Positions 8,581-17,825 of a stretch of DNA of 53,435 nucleotides are shown one piece after another. The stretch is taken from the NCBI GenBank assembly GCA_902518835.1, contig CABYHH010000005.1, forward strand, positions 1 to 53,435, in the 5' to 3' direction. This stretch comes from an uncultured Pelagibacteraceae bacterium. Lineage in GTDB: Bacteria > Pseudomonadota > Alphaproteobacteria > Pelagibacterales > Pelagibacteraceae. A program made the position numbers and the translations under genes. The notes below the pieces were generated by a model, which saw only the letters and a list, made by a program, of their open reading frames with translations, ran no database searches and was not told the origin of the DNA. Numbering within the stretch: position 1 is the stretch's first letter; the number at the start of each line of letters is the position of its first letter.

Positions 8581-10917
8581 ATGAACAAATTAGTTAAAAA
8601 TATATTTCTCGCTTTTATTGGCTTTTCATTGATTTTTTTACTAGTTGTTTTGACAATTTTATGGAATTTTTCTAATAAAATTCCAGATTATACATTTTTA
8701 AAAAATTATAAACCTCCAGTGTCTAGCAAGGTTTATTCAGGCAATGCTGAACTAGTAGCGGATTTTTCACAGGAGAAGAGAATCTTTATACCCTATAATT
8801 CAATACCAAAAACAGTAATAAACTCATTTTTATCTGCAGAGGATAAAAATTTTTTTTCCCACCCAGGTGTTGACGCAAAAGGAGTTATCAGAGCTGTTTT
8901 TAATAATATTCAAAATTTATTTAAATCCAAAAGGCTCGAAGGTGCATCAACAATTACTCAGCAAGTGGCTAAAAATTTTTTATTAACAAATGAAGTTAGT
9001 CTGAATAGAAAAATCAAAGAAGCAATTTTAGCCTTTAGAATCGAAAGAGCATTGACGAAAGAGAGAATTTTAGAGTTATATTTAAACCAGATTTATCTTG
9101 GAAGTGGAGCTTACGGAGTAGCCGCAGCCAGTTTAGAATATTTTGATAAATCTATAAAAGAGTTAGATTATGCTGAGGCTGCTCTCTTAGCTGCTTTACC
9201 AAAAGCTCCAAGTAAATATAATCCTTACAAAAATAAAGAATTGGCAAAATTTAGAAGAAATTTAGTAATTAAAAATTTATACGAAAATAATTTCATCAAT
9301 TCAGCTGATTATAATAAATTGAAAGAAAGTAAAATTATTTTAAAAAAAATTAAAAAAGTTTTTTTAGAAGATTCACAATATTATATTGAGGACGTAAGAA
9401 AAAAAATAATTGAAAATTTAACTTACGAAAAAATTTATAATCAAGGTTTTAATATAAATACACCAATTGATCTTAATCTCCAAAAAATTGCAACTGAGTC
9501 TCTTAGAAAAGGATTGATTGATTATGATAAGAGAAAAGGTTGGAGAGGAGCATTGGAAAATAGAAATTATGATAAAAAATGGATTAAGAATTTAGAAAAA
9601 TATAAATTAGAAAATTCTATTAATTGGGAAATAGCAATTGTAAAAAAAATTAATCAATTTTCAGCAAATATTGAAACACAAAATAACTCTGATGGTATTA
9701 TTGATTTTAGTGGGATTTCATGGACAAAAAAAGAATTTGATGAATTATTCGAGCTTGGAGATCTAGTTTATGTCAAAAAAAGAAATAAAAATAAATATAA
9801 CTTAAAACAATTACCAAAAATTAATGGAGGAATAGTTGTTATGGATCCATACACCGGAAGAGTTTTCGCAATGAGTGGTGGTTTTAGTTTTAAGCATAGT
9901 GAATTTAATAGGGCTACTCAAGCCTTGAGACAACCTGGTTCAGCCTTTAAACCCTTTGTTTATGCTTTAGCGCTTGAAAATAATTATACTCCCTCATCTT
10001 TAATTTTAGATGCGCCATTAGTTTTAGAGCAAGGATCAGACTTAAAGATGTGGAAGCCTGAAAATTATGGAAAAAAGTTTTATGGATTATCCACTTTAAG
10101 AACAGGTTTAGAAAAATCGAGAAATCTTATGACGATTAGAATTGCACAAAATTTGGGTTTAGAAAGAATTGTCAATTTTTCTAGAGAGCTTGGAATTTAT
10201 GATAAACCTGAAAAATTATTATCTATATCTCTAGGATCTGCAGAAACAACGCTATTGAAATTAACTTCAGCTTATTCATCGTTTGTTAATGGAGGTAAAC
10301 TGATAGAACCAATTATAATTGATCGAGTTCAAGATAGTGAGGGAAACACTATTGTAAACAACGATAAAAGATCTTGTTTGAATTGCGATCAAATTTCTTA
10401 TACCAGTAAAGAATATCCCAAGCTTAAAGATGAATATAAACAAATTTTCTCTGCTCAAACAGCCTATCAAGTCACATCGATTTTAGAGGGAGTGATTAAA
10501 AGAGGCACTGGTAAAAAATTAAAAGATTTAAATTTAAATTTAGCTGGAAAGACAGGTACTACTAATGATAATGCAGATACTTGGTTTATTGGCTTTACCT
10601 CAAATTTATTAGTAGGAGTTTATGTTGGAATGGATAATCCACAAACATTAGGTAAAAATGAAACAGGTTCTAAAGTAGCATTACCAATTTTTAAAGATTT
10701 TATTAAGAACGGAGTTAAAAAATCTGATGCCAGACCTTTTAAAGTTTCAAATAATATTACAATGATGGTAATTGATACTTTAACTGGACAAAAAGCAAAA
10801 TTTTCGTCTAAAGATACTATTATTGAAGCTTACAAAAATAAAAATGTAATTAATGGTAATGTTTTATATTCAAATAGTGATAGATTTGAGACTCAGAATA
10901 TATTAAAATTCTACTAA
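8581..10917 (+). CDS. mrcA: penicillin-binding protein 1A (bifunctional glycosyltransferase/transpeptidase)
   Basis: This inner-membrane enzyme polymerises and cross-links peptidoglycan. A single N-terminal membrane anchor covers about residues 8-30. The GT51 glycosyltransferase domain has the catalytic SAEDKNFFSHPG (Glu87), GASTITQQVAKNF and RKIKEAILAFRIE. The transpeptidase domain has the SxxK motif in GSAFKPF (Ser near 453), SRN near 513, and KTGTT near 657. The insert between the domains resembles the PBP1A OB-like region. The 778-residue length is normal. The stop codon overlaps the prfB ATG by one base (TAATG), so the genes are coupled. Confidence 0.96.
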   Translation: MNKLVKNIFLAFIGFSLIFLLVVLTILWNFSNKIPDYTFLKNYKPPVSSKVYSGNAELVADFSQEKRIFIPYNSIPKTVINSFLSAEDKNFFSHPGVDAKGVIRAVFNNIQNLFKSKRLEGASTITQQVAKNFLLTNEVSLNRKIKEAILAFRIERALTKERILELYLNQIYLGSGAYGVAAASLEYFDKSIKELDYAEAALLAALPKAPSKYNPYKNKELAKFRRNLVIKNLYENNFINSADYNKLKESKIILKKIKKVFLEDSQYYIEDVRKKIIENLTYEKIYNQGFNINTPIDLNLQKIATESLRKGLIDYDKRKGWRGALENRNYDKKWIKNLEKYKLENSINWEIAIVKKINQFSANIETQNNSDGIIDFSGISWTKKEFDELFELGDLVYVKKRNKNKYNLKQLPKINGGIVVMDPYTGRVFAMSGGFSFKHSEFNRATQALRQPGSAFKPFVYALALENNYTPSSLILDAPLVLEQGSDLKMWKPENYGKKFYGLSTLRTGLEKSRNLMTIRIAQNLGLERIVNFSRELGIYDKPEKLLSISLGSAETTLLKLTSAYSSFVNGGKLIEPIIIDRVQDSEGNTIVNNDKRSCLNCDQISYTSKEYPKLKDEYKQIFSAQTAYQVTSILEGVIKRGTGKKLKDLNLNLAGKTGTTNDNADTWFIGFTSNLLVGVYVGMDNPQTLGKNETGSKVALPIFKDFIKNGVKKSDARPFKVSNNITMMVIDTLTGQKAKFSSKDTIIEAYKNKNVINGNVLYSNSDRFETQNILKFY

Positions 10918-12012
10918 TGGATAACAAATATTTAGATTTTAAAAAAGAAATCAGTAAAATAAATCAAAGAATTAAGGAGTATCTTTGAAAATAATAATAT
11001 TCAAGAAAAATTAGACAAAATTAACGAAAAGATTATCCAATCAAACTTTTGGCAAGATAAATCAAACTCACAAAAAGTTATTAAGGAAAAAAAATTATTT
11101 GAAGATTTAATTAATTCTTTTAATTCCTCAGCTGCAAAATTTAGAGATTTAAATGATTTAAATGAGCTAGCAAGTGAGGAAAATAACTCTTCCATTCAGA
11201 GTGAGGTACTTGTCAATATTGAAAAATTAAGAAATGAGATTAAAAAAAATGAGATTAAGTGTTTTTTGTCTGGCGAGACAGACTCTTTTGATTGTTATAT
11301 TGAGATACATGCTGGAGCTGGGGGCACGGAAAGTCAAGATTGGGCTGATATGCTTAGAAGAATGTATCTTAAATGGGCTGACAAAAAAAAATTTAAAATT
11401 AGTTTAATCAGCGAACATAAGGGTGATGAGGCTGGAATTAAATCTTCAACAATAAAGATTGTTGGTGATTATGTTTTTGGATGGTTAAAAAAAGAATCAG
11501 GCATTCATAGGTTAGTAAGAATTTCGCCCTTTGATTCAGGAGCTAGAAGACATACAAGTTTTGCAAGTATATGGGTTTATCCTGTTGTTGACGAAAATAT
11601 AAATATAGAAATCTTAGATAAAGATATAAGAGTTGATACTTATCGCTCAAGTGGAGCAGGTGGTCAACATGTAAACACAACAGATAGCGCTGTAAGAATT
11701 ACACACTTGCCATCAAAAATTGTTGTACAGTGTCAAAATGAGAGATCTCAACATAAGAATAAAGAAACTTGCATGAATATGTTAAAAGCGAGACTTTATG
11801 ATTTTGAAATAAAAAAAAAGGAAAAAGAAAATCAAAATACCGAGTCTTCAAAATCGGAAATAGGCTGGGGGCATCAAATAAGATCCTATGTATTACAACC
11901 ATACAGATTAGTAAAAGATAATAGGACAAATTTTGAAAGTACAAGTCCTGATAAAGTATTAGATGGAGAAATTGATAATTTTTTAGAGCATTCCTTATAT
12001 CAAAGTAAATGA
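10917..12012 (+). CDS. prfB: peptide chain release factor 2, expressed by programmed +1 frameshift
   Basis: RF2 recognises UGA and UAA stop codons and triggers peptide release. The ATG at 10917 opens a 23-codon frame (MDNKYLDF...IKEYL) that stops at TGA 10986-10988. Skipping T10986 after the CTT at 10983-10985 continues into the 341-codon main frame, giving a 364-residue protein, the usual RF2 size. The slip site AGGAGTATCTTTGA (from 10975) copies the Escherichia coli arrangement: a Shine-Dalgarno-like AGGAG three bases before CTT-TGA. The main frame holds the stop-codon-recognition SPF motif and the catalytic GGQ at residues 248-250. Callers that ignore the shift would start too late, at 11266. 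Confidence 0.96.
10975..10988 (+). promoter_or_regulatory. prfB programmed +1 frameshift site
   Basis: AGGAG at 10975-10979 acts as an internal Shine-Dalgarno sequence, followed by TAT, the slippery CTT and an in-frame TGA. Slow decoding of the TGA when RF2 is scarce favours slippage onto TTT, so RF2 regulates its own synthesis. The element is known from many bacteria; here it is identified from sequence and from the matching reading frames on both sides. Confidence 0.93.
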
Positions 12013-14192
12013 AAATTTTTTTTAAAATAGTTTTATTTTTGTCATTAACTCTGATTATTTTAGTAACTTACTTGAGCGTTATAGGAGTTGAAACTGATAA
12101 ATTTAATAGCCAGATAGAAAATAAAATTAAAAATATAGATGAAAAAATTGAGATTGAATTAAAAAAGATAAAACTTGTCCTAGATCCATTTAAATTAAAT
12201 CTCAATATTAAAACAATAGACTCAAAGCTTAAAAATCAGAACGCAATAATAGAGATAGAAAGATTAAATACTCAAATTTCTCTAAAGTCATTAGTTGAAA
12301 AAAAATTTTTAATAGAAAATTTAGAAATTTCCTTAAAATCACTTAAAATTAAAAATTTAATTTCTTTTATAAGATCTTTTCAAAATACACCTCAATTATT
12401 CCTCCTAGAAAAAACAGTTAAAAAAGGTTATGTCATAGCGGACGTCAAATTAGAGTTTAACTCATTTGGAGAGATTAAAGATAATTATACGATTAATGGT
12501 TATATTAAAGATACCGATCTTAGCGTCCTAAAGAAGTACAATTTACAAAAGTTAAATCTAATTTTTGAATATAAAAAAGATAAATTGAAATTAAATGACA
12601 TTGTATTTAACTTAAATGACTTAAATTTCTTATCAGATAACATTTCAGTAAACAAACGTAAAAATTATTATTTTGTTAAAGGAAATATAAATCATAATAA
12701 ATTCAACTTGACTGAAAAAAATTTGGATTTATTTGCAAAAAAATTACTACCAAAATTTAAAATTAAGAAATTCTTATTTAGCTCTGAAAATACTTTCTCA
12801 TTTGAAATAGATAAAGGATTTCAATTCAATAATTTTGAAATAAATTCAGATCTGCTAGTCAACGAATTTTCTTTTATAAATGTTTTGGATCTAAAAAAAT
12901 TCTTTCCAAACATTCAGGAAAAAATATCTCTTTCAGAAAATAAATTGTCAATAAGATATAAAAAAAATGATCTATCCGTAAAAGGAAAAGGCAAATTATT
13001 ATACCAAGATAATTTTGATGATTTAATTTATACTATAAAAAATAAAGATAAAATTTTAAATTTTGAAACTTCATTAAAAATCAACGATAATCCTTTTAAA
13101 ATAGATTTTTTAAATTATAAAAAAAATGAGAATAATAAGACAAATATAAATTTAAAAGGTTCAAGAAATAAAAATAGAAAAATACTAATTGAGAAATTTG
13201 ATTTGTTTGAAGATAAAAATAAAATTACAATTAGTAATTTAACTTTAAATAAAAATTTTCAAATTACAGTGTTTGATAAAGTTCATCTTGATTATACTGA
13301 CCAAGATAAACAAAAAAATTCAATTAAATTTGAGAAGAAAAAAGATCAGTACTATTTAATTGGTTCACTTTTTAATGCCAATAATTTGATTGATAATTTG
13401 CTATCTGATGATGAGAGTTCTAATTTTATTGATATGGACAGTAAAGTTAATGTTAACATAGATAAGATACTTTTAGATAACGAACATTATGTATTAGATT
13501 TTTCTGGCGATATCTTATTTAAGAATAAAGAAATATTGTATGCAAAATTAAATGGAGATTTTCTTGATAATAAAAAATTAAAATTTACTGTTAATACAAA
13601 TGACAATAACAAAATAACAACATTATATATCGATAAGGCTGAGCCCATAGTTAGAAAATACAAATTTATTAAGGGGTTTGATGAGGGATCACTCGACTAT
13701 AACAGTTCAAAAAAATTCAATGAATCTATTTCGCAACTAAAAATATACGATTTTAAATTAAAAGAGTTGCCAGTCTTGACTAAGATTTTAACATTAGCCT
13801 CATTACAAGGTATCGCTGATATTTTATCTGGTGAGGGAATACGATTTGATGAATTTGAAATGAATTTTAAAAATAAAGGTAATTTGATAACTATTGATGA
13901 AATTTATGCAATTGGTCCAGCAATTTCTATTTTAATGGAAGGTTATGTTGAAAAAAATGAATTAATAAGTTTAAGAGGAACATTGGTACCAGCAACAACT
14001 ATTAATAAATTTATTGGATCAATACCAGTTCTTGGTAAAATACTAGTAGGCTCAAAAACTGGTGAGGGTGTGTTTGGAGTAAGTTTTAAAATTAAAGGAC
14101 CTCCAAAAAAATTAGAAACATCGGTAAATCCAATTAAAACTTTAACACCAAGATTTATTACAAGGACTCTAGAAAAAATTAAAAAAAATTAA
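12009..14192 (+). CDS. AsmA/YhdP-like envelope protein
   Basis: The 727-residue protein has one N-terminal membrane anchor (residues 4-24) and a long beta-rich, Asn/Lys/Ile-rich extracytoplasmic part. The C-terminal portion has the AsmA-like C-terminal features: LPVLTKILTLASLQGIADIL near 600, then LRGTLVPATTINKFIGSIPVLGKIL and GVFGVSFKIKGPPKKLETSVNP. Family members (AsmA, YhdP, TamB relatives) bridge inner and outer membrane and have been linked to phospholipid transport. The precise role here is inference. It overlaps prfB by 4 bases (ATGA) and converges on tyrS with a 4-base overlap. Confidence 0.8.
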   Translation: MKIFFKIVLFLSLTLIILVTYLSVIGVETDKFNSQIENKIKNIDEKIEIELKKIKLVLDPFKLNLNIKTIDSKLKNQNAIIEIERLNTQISLKSLVEKKFLIENLEISLKSLKIKNLISFIRSFQNTPQLFLLEKTVKKGYVIADVKLEFNSFGEIKDNYTINGYIKDTDLSVLKKYNLQKLNLIFEYKKDKLKLNDIVFNLNDLNFLSDNISVNKRKNYYFVKGNINHNKFNLTEKNLDLFAKKLLPKFKIKKFLFSSENTFSFEIDKGFQFNNFEINSDLLVNEFSFINVLDLKKFFPNIQEKISLSENKLSIRYKKNDLSVKGKGKLLYQDNFDDLIYTIKNKDKILNFETSLKINDNPFKIDFLNYKKNENNKTNINLKGSRNKNRKILIEKFDLFEDKNKITISNLTLNKNFQITVFDKVHLDYTDQDKQKNSIKFEKKKDQYYLIGSLFNANNLIDNLLSDDESSNFIDMDSKVNVNIDKILLDNEHYVLDFSGDILFKNKEILYAKLNGDFLDNKKLKFTVNTNDNNKITTLYIDKAEPIVRKYKFIKGFDEGSLDYNSSKKFNESISQLKIYDFKLKELPVLTKILTLASLQGIADILSGEGIRFDEFEMNFKNKGNLITIDEIYAIGPAISILMEGYVEKNELISLRGTLVPATTINKFIGSIPVLGKILVGSKTGEGVFGVSFKIKGPPKKLETSVNPIKTLTPRFITRTLEKIKKN

Positions 14193-15418
14193 TCTAACAC
14201 AACTTTAATATGTCTTTTTTTTCCAACAGATAGTTTTAAATAATTGTTAGAGAATAGTTCGTCACTTATAACTAATTTGTCATCAGATATTATTTTGTCA
14301 TTTAATCTAATAGCGTTCCCATAGATCAACCTTCTGATTTCACTTTTGGATTTTTCTAGATTTGATAAAATTACAAGATCAACGATAGTTATTTTTTTTT
14401 CAATATCTCTAAAATTAATTTTTATTGATGGTAATTTTGATCCAAGTAAATTTCCTGAAAATGCCTCTTTAGCTGCTTGTTCCGAATTTTTAGCAGCCTT
14501 TTTCCCATGAAGCATTGACGTTGCTTCATTTGCTAACTTAGTTTTAAGTTCATTAATATTATCATTTTTCATTCTCTCTATTTCTCTAATATCTAAATCT
14601 GTAAACATTTTTAAAAATTTAATTACATCCCTATCATCGACATTTCGCCAAAACTGCCAATAATTATAAGATGATAATAATTTTTCATCTAACCAAACTG
14701 CTCCTGACTCTGTTTTTCCCATTTTAGCTCCTGATGCTAGTGTAATAAGAGGTGTGGTTAATCCATAAGCCTGTTTACCTGAGTACCTTTTTATAAGTTC
14801 TGTACCATTAATAATATTACCCCACTGATCTGAACCTCCAATTTGTAATGAACAACTCTCTTTTTTATTTAATTCTAAAAAATCATAAGCTTGCAAGATC
14901 ATATAATTAAATTCCATGTAACTTAAAGATTGTTCTCTGTCCAATCGGGTTTTTACACTTTCAAAAGTTAGCATTTTGTTAATTGTAAAATGTTTTCCAA
15001 TTTCCCTGAGAAAAGAAATATAATTTAATTCCTTGAGCCAAGAATAATTGTTTACAAAAATAGGTTTTGTTTTTGGATTATCACTATATAAATATTTTTT
15101 AAGTATTCTCTCTATATTTTTTGTATTTTTTTTTATTTCTGACTCGCTAAGAATTTTTCTTGTTTTATCTTTACCAGAGGGATCACCAATTCTTGTGGTG
15201 CCTCCACCCAACAATACTATAGGTCTATTTCCATGTTTTTGAAGAAGTCTTAGACACATTATTTGAAGCAAGCTTCCAACATGTAAGCTCTCAGCAGTAC
15301 AATCAAAACCTATATACCCCTTAATTTTTTCTTTATTTAATAATTTAGATAGCTCATTTTCGCTTGTGCATTGATAGAAATATCCTCTATCTTTAAATTC
15401 TTTTAAAAATTTATTCAT
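14189..15418 (-). CDS. tyrS: tyrosyl-tRNA synthetase
   Basis: This class I synthetase attaches tyrosine to tRNA-Tyr. The HIGH-type motif is HVGS at residues 46-49 and the KMSKS-type motif is KMGKT at 232-236. Tyrosine-pocket residues are seen in YMILQAYDF and GGSDQWGNI. A C-terminal S4 RNA-binding domain (SKSEIRRLIYGNAIRLND) completes the 409-residue protein. The ATG at 15418 is preferred over an in-frame start 18 bases upstream, which would add MWNYRH and crowd the short divergent promoter shared with anmK. Confidence 0.96.
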   Translation of the reverse strand: MNKFLKEFKDRGYFYQCTSENELSKLLNKEKIKGYIGFDCTAESLHVGSLLQIMCLRLLQKHGNRPIVLLGGGTTRIGDPSGKDKTRKILSESEIKKNTKNIERILKKYLYSDNPKTKPIFVNNYSWLKELNYISFLREIGKHFTINKMLTFESVKTRLDREQSLSYMEFNYMILQAYDFLELNKKESCSLQIGGSDQWGNIINGTELIKRYSGKQAYGLTTPLITLASGAKMGKTESGAVWLDEKLLSSYNYWQFWRNVDDRDVIKFLKMFTDLDIREIERMKNDNINELKTKLANEATSMLHGKKAAKNSEQAAKEAFSGNLLGSKLPSIKINFRDIEKKITIVDLVILSNLEKSKSEIRRLIYGNAIRLNDKIISDDKLVISDELFSNNYLKLSVGKKRHIKVVLD

Positions 15419-15465
15419 GTGTCTATAGTTCCACAATATACATTATTTGATAAAAAAAAATAAGA

Positions 15466-16611
15466 ATGGGTAAAATTTATACATCGATGGGCCTGATGAG
15501 TGGCACCTCATTAGATGGAGTAGATGTTTCTATAATTAAGTCAGATGGTAATAAAGAATTAATGAGTATTTTAGATCAGTATTTTGAATATGATGTTGAA
15601 TTAGTTAAAAAAATACTAAATTTGAGAGAAAAAATTTTTAATTCTGAGAAATTAAAGGAATATTCGAAAGAAATTAAGGAATTAGAAAGAGAGATAACTT
15701 TATTTCATGTAAAGGCCGTTAAAGAAACTATAGAGATTTCAAAATCTTCAATTGACCTCATAGGGTTTCATGGACAAACAATATTTCATGATCCAGAAAA
15801 AAAAATCACCAAACAATTAGGAGATGGCAAGTTATTGTCTCAATTAACTAAGAAAAAAGTTGTTTATAATTTTAGACAAAATGATTTGGATAATGGTGGG
15901 CAAGGGGCCCCTTTAACACCAATTTTTCATAATGTTATTGCAAATAAAATTAATAAAGAATTTAATTTAGAATTTCCTATAAATATTTTAAATATTGGTG
16001 GGATAGCAAATATTACTACTACAATAGATTGGAAAGATTTTTTAGGTATAAATAAAATCCAAGCATATGATATTGGACCAGGTAATTGTTTAATAGATAA
16101 ATGGGTTAGAAAAAACTCAAAAAAAAATTATGATAAAGGAGGTTTTCTAGCTAAATCCGGTAAGACAGATCAATTGATTTTGAATCAGGCTTTAGAAAAT
16201 TTTAATGAAAATTTGCATTTTGAAAAGTCTTTAGATGTAAAAGATTTTGATATTTTTTTTGCGAAGGGTCTCTCGTTAGAAAATGGTGCCGCAACTATTA
16301 CTGATTTTACAGCAAAGCTTATTGCTAATGGTATGAATTATGTTCACGATGCCAAGCAAAAAGGAATTTACAACTGGTTAGTTTGTGGAGGTGGAAGAAA
16401 AAATAATTATCTTCTAGAAAGTATAAAAAATAATTTTGAACAAATTAATATTGAGTTGATAGATAAATATAAAGTTGATGGAGATTTTATAGAGTCTCAA
16501 GCTTTTGCTTTTTTAGCTATAAGATCATTAGAAAAAATGCCTATTTCATTTCCAAGAACAACTAGGTGTAAAAACCCAACTAGTGGTGGAGTTGTAGTTG
16601 AAAATTTTTAA
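15466..16611 (+). CDS. anmK: anhydro-N-acetylmuramic acid kinase
   Basis: AnmK cleaves and phosphorylates 1,6-anhydro-MurNAc to MurNAc-6-phosphate during cell-wall recycling. Signature segments are GLMSGTSLDGVDVS at residues 9-22, IGFHGQTIFHDP, DNGGQGAPLTPIFH, NIGGIANIT and YDIGPGNCLID. The length of 381 residues is normal. It lies divergent from tyrS with 47 bases between the two starts. No murQ or nagZ is adjacent, so recycling beyond this step must be encoded elsewhere or be incomplete. Its end overlaps the hydrolase on the other strand by 4 bases. Confidence 0.95.
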   Translation: MGKIYTSMGLMSGTSLDGVDVSIIKSDGNKELMSILDQYFEYDVELVKKILNLREKIFNSEKLKEYSKEIKELEREITLFHVKAVKETIEISKSSIDLIGFHGQTIFHDPEKKITKQLGDGKLLSQLTKKKVVYNFRQNDLDNGGQGAPLTPIFHNVIANKINKEFNLEFPINILNIGGIANITTTIDWKDFLGINKIQAYDIGPGNCLIDKWVRKNSKKNYDKGGFLAKSGKTDQLILNQALENFNENLHFEKSLDVKDFDIFFAKGLSLENGAATITDFTAKLIANGMNYVHDAKQKGIYNWLVCGGGRKNNYLLESIKNNFEQINIELIDKYKVDGDFIESQAFAFLAIRSLEKMPISFPRTTRCKNPTSGGVVVENF

Positions 16612-17264
16612 TAAAGAGCAGTCTCTTTTTTGATATATTTATCTAAATATTTTACAAGATTTATTTCATTTTTTGAAAAAAAATGATTAGCTTCAGGAAT
16701 TGATTGAAACTCAACTTTGATTCCTTTTTGATCAGATAATCTTTTATTTAAATCATTAATATATTCAATAGGTACTAATTCATCTTTTTTTCCGTAAATC
16801 ATTAATCCTGAAGTTGGACATGGTGATAAAAAAGAAAAATCATAAACGTTGGGTTGAGGCGATATGGCTATAAATCTATTAATTTCAGGTCTTCTCATTA
16901 ATAATTGCATTGCTATTAGTGACCCAAAAGAAAAACCTGATACCCAACATTGGGAATTATCAAAATTTTCTCTTTCAAGCCAATCTAAAGCAGCAGCTGC
17001 GTCTGCTAATTCACCTTGCCCATTATCAAATTCTCCATCGCTTTTACCAACTCCTCTAAAATTTACTCGACAAACTGAGAAATCGTTTTCCTTAAACGTA
17101 TTAAAAGTTTCAACAACCACTTTATTATTCATTGTACCTCCATATTGTGGATGTGGCTGCAATACCAGAGCAACAGGAGAGGTATTTTTTTTACTTTTAA
17201 AATATTTCGCCTCAAGTCTTCCAGCAGGTCCTGGAATGAAAATTTCTGAAATTTTATTGTCCAT
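16608..17264 (-). CDS. alpha/beta hydrolase
   Basis: A 218-residue cytoplasmic alpha/beta hydrolase of the type often placed beside suf or envelope genes in alphaproteobacteria. The nucleophile is Ser112 in GFSFGS, the acid is Asp161 in GKKDELVP and the base is His194 in EANHFF, a complete triad. LQPHPQYGGTMNN near residue 35 and NFRGVGKSDGEFDNG are typical of the dienelactone-hydrolase/YpfH-like branch. The substrate cannot be predicted. It diverges from iscR, and a Fur-like sequence lies just upstream of its ATG. Confidence 0.85.
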   Translation of the reverse strand: MDNKISEIFIPGPAGRLEAKYFKSKKNTSPVALVLQPHPQYGGTMNNKVVVETFNTFKENDFSVCRVNFRGVGKSDGEFDNGQGELADAAAALDWLERENFDNSQCWVSGFSFGSLIAMQLLMRRPEINRFIAISPQPNVYDFSFLSPCPTSGLMIYGKKDELVPIEYINDLNKRLSDQKGIKVEFQSIPEANHFFSKNEINLVKYLDKYIKKETALY

Positions 17265-17268
17265 TATT

Positions 17269-17287
17269 GTAACTGATTATCATTCTC
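17269..17287. promoter_or_regulatory. possible Fur-type iron box
   Basis: The 19 bases from 17269 match the classical Fur consensus at 14 of 19 positions by eye. The core GATTATCATTCTC is the stronger half. The site lies 5 bases upstream of the hydrolase ATG and about 60 bases upstream of the iscR promoter. An iron regulator near an Fe-S assembly operon makes sense, but AT-rich sequence produces such matches by chance. Confidence 0.25.
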
Positions 17288-17346
17288 AAAAAAAAAATAG
17301 GTTTATCATATGTGAGTGACAAAATGTTATTTTTTTTTTAACTTAG

Positions 17347-17371
17347 ATACTTGACTAATTTAGTCAGGTTT
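17347..17371 (+). promoter_or_regulatory. IscR type-1 operator overlapping the suf operon promoter
   Basis: The inverted repeat centred on GACTAATTTAGTC (17353-17365), with ATACTT before and AGGTTT after, closely follows the known type-1 IscR site bound by the [2Fe-2S] form of IscR. TTGACT at 17351-17356 can serve as the -35 element, with TATATA at 17373-17378 as the -10 (16-base spacer). Bound IscR would therefore cover the -35 and repress its own operon when clusters are plentiful. This is inferred from motif similarity and position. Confidence 0.75.
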
Positions 17372-17397
17372 ATATATACCCAGTAAATTAAAGGTTT

Positions 17398-17823
17398 ATG
17401 AAACTAACATCAAAAGGCAGATATGCGGTTATGGCTTTGGTCGATCTGGCACGATTTGACGGTATTAATCCAGTTTCTCTAAGAGACATCTCGCTTAGAC
17501 AAGGTATTTCTCTTGATTATTTGGAGCAAATTTTTTCGAAACTTAGAAAAAAAGAAATTGTTCAAAGTGTGAGAGGTAATCAGGGCGGCTACGTTTTAAA
17601 TAAGAAAGCTAAAGAGATAAAACTTACTAATATTTTTGATGCTGTTGATGAAAAAGTAAAAACCGTCCAGTGCAAAAAAGAGTCAAAAAAAGGTTGTAAC
17701 GGTAAATCCACAAAATGTTTGACCCATAATTTATGGGACGAGCTTGAAAACCATATTAATAATTTTTTTGAAAAAAAAAGTTTAGAAGATCTTATTAAAG
17801 ATAACATTGAGAGAAGAATTTAA
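17398..17823 (+). CDS. iscR: Rrf2-family Fe-S cluster regulator
   Basis: This winged-helix repressor senses [2Fe-2S] clusters and is the first gene of the suf operon. The helix-turn-helix spans about residues 25-60 ([20 protein letters not shown]). The cluster ligands are Cys92, Cys100 and Cys107, with the conserved KCLTHNLW providing His110. Escherichia coli IscR spaces its cysteines x5/x5; here they are x7/x6, three residues longer. The 141-residue length is normal for the family. It sits 2 bases before the sufB start and is preceded by an IscR type-1 site, so autoregulation is likely. Confidence 0.93.
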   Translation: MKLTSKGRYAVMALVDLARFDGINPVSLRDISLRQGISLDYLEQIFSKLRKKEIVQSVRGNQGGYVLNKKAKEIKLTNIFDAVDEKVKTVQCKKESKKGCNGKSTKCLTHNLWDELENHINNFFEKKSLEDLIKDNIERRI

Positions 17824-17825
17824 AA

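Noticed and set aside
11266-12012. prfB starting at the TTG at 11266
   Set aside because: It lacks the N-terminal RF2 domain. The upstream frame from ATG 10917 with the CTT-TGA shift restores the full length.
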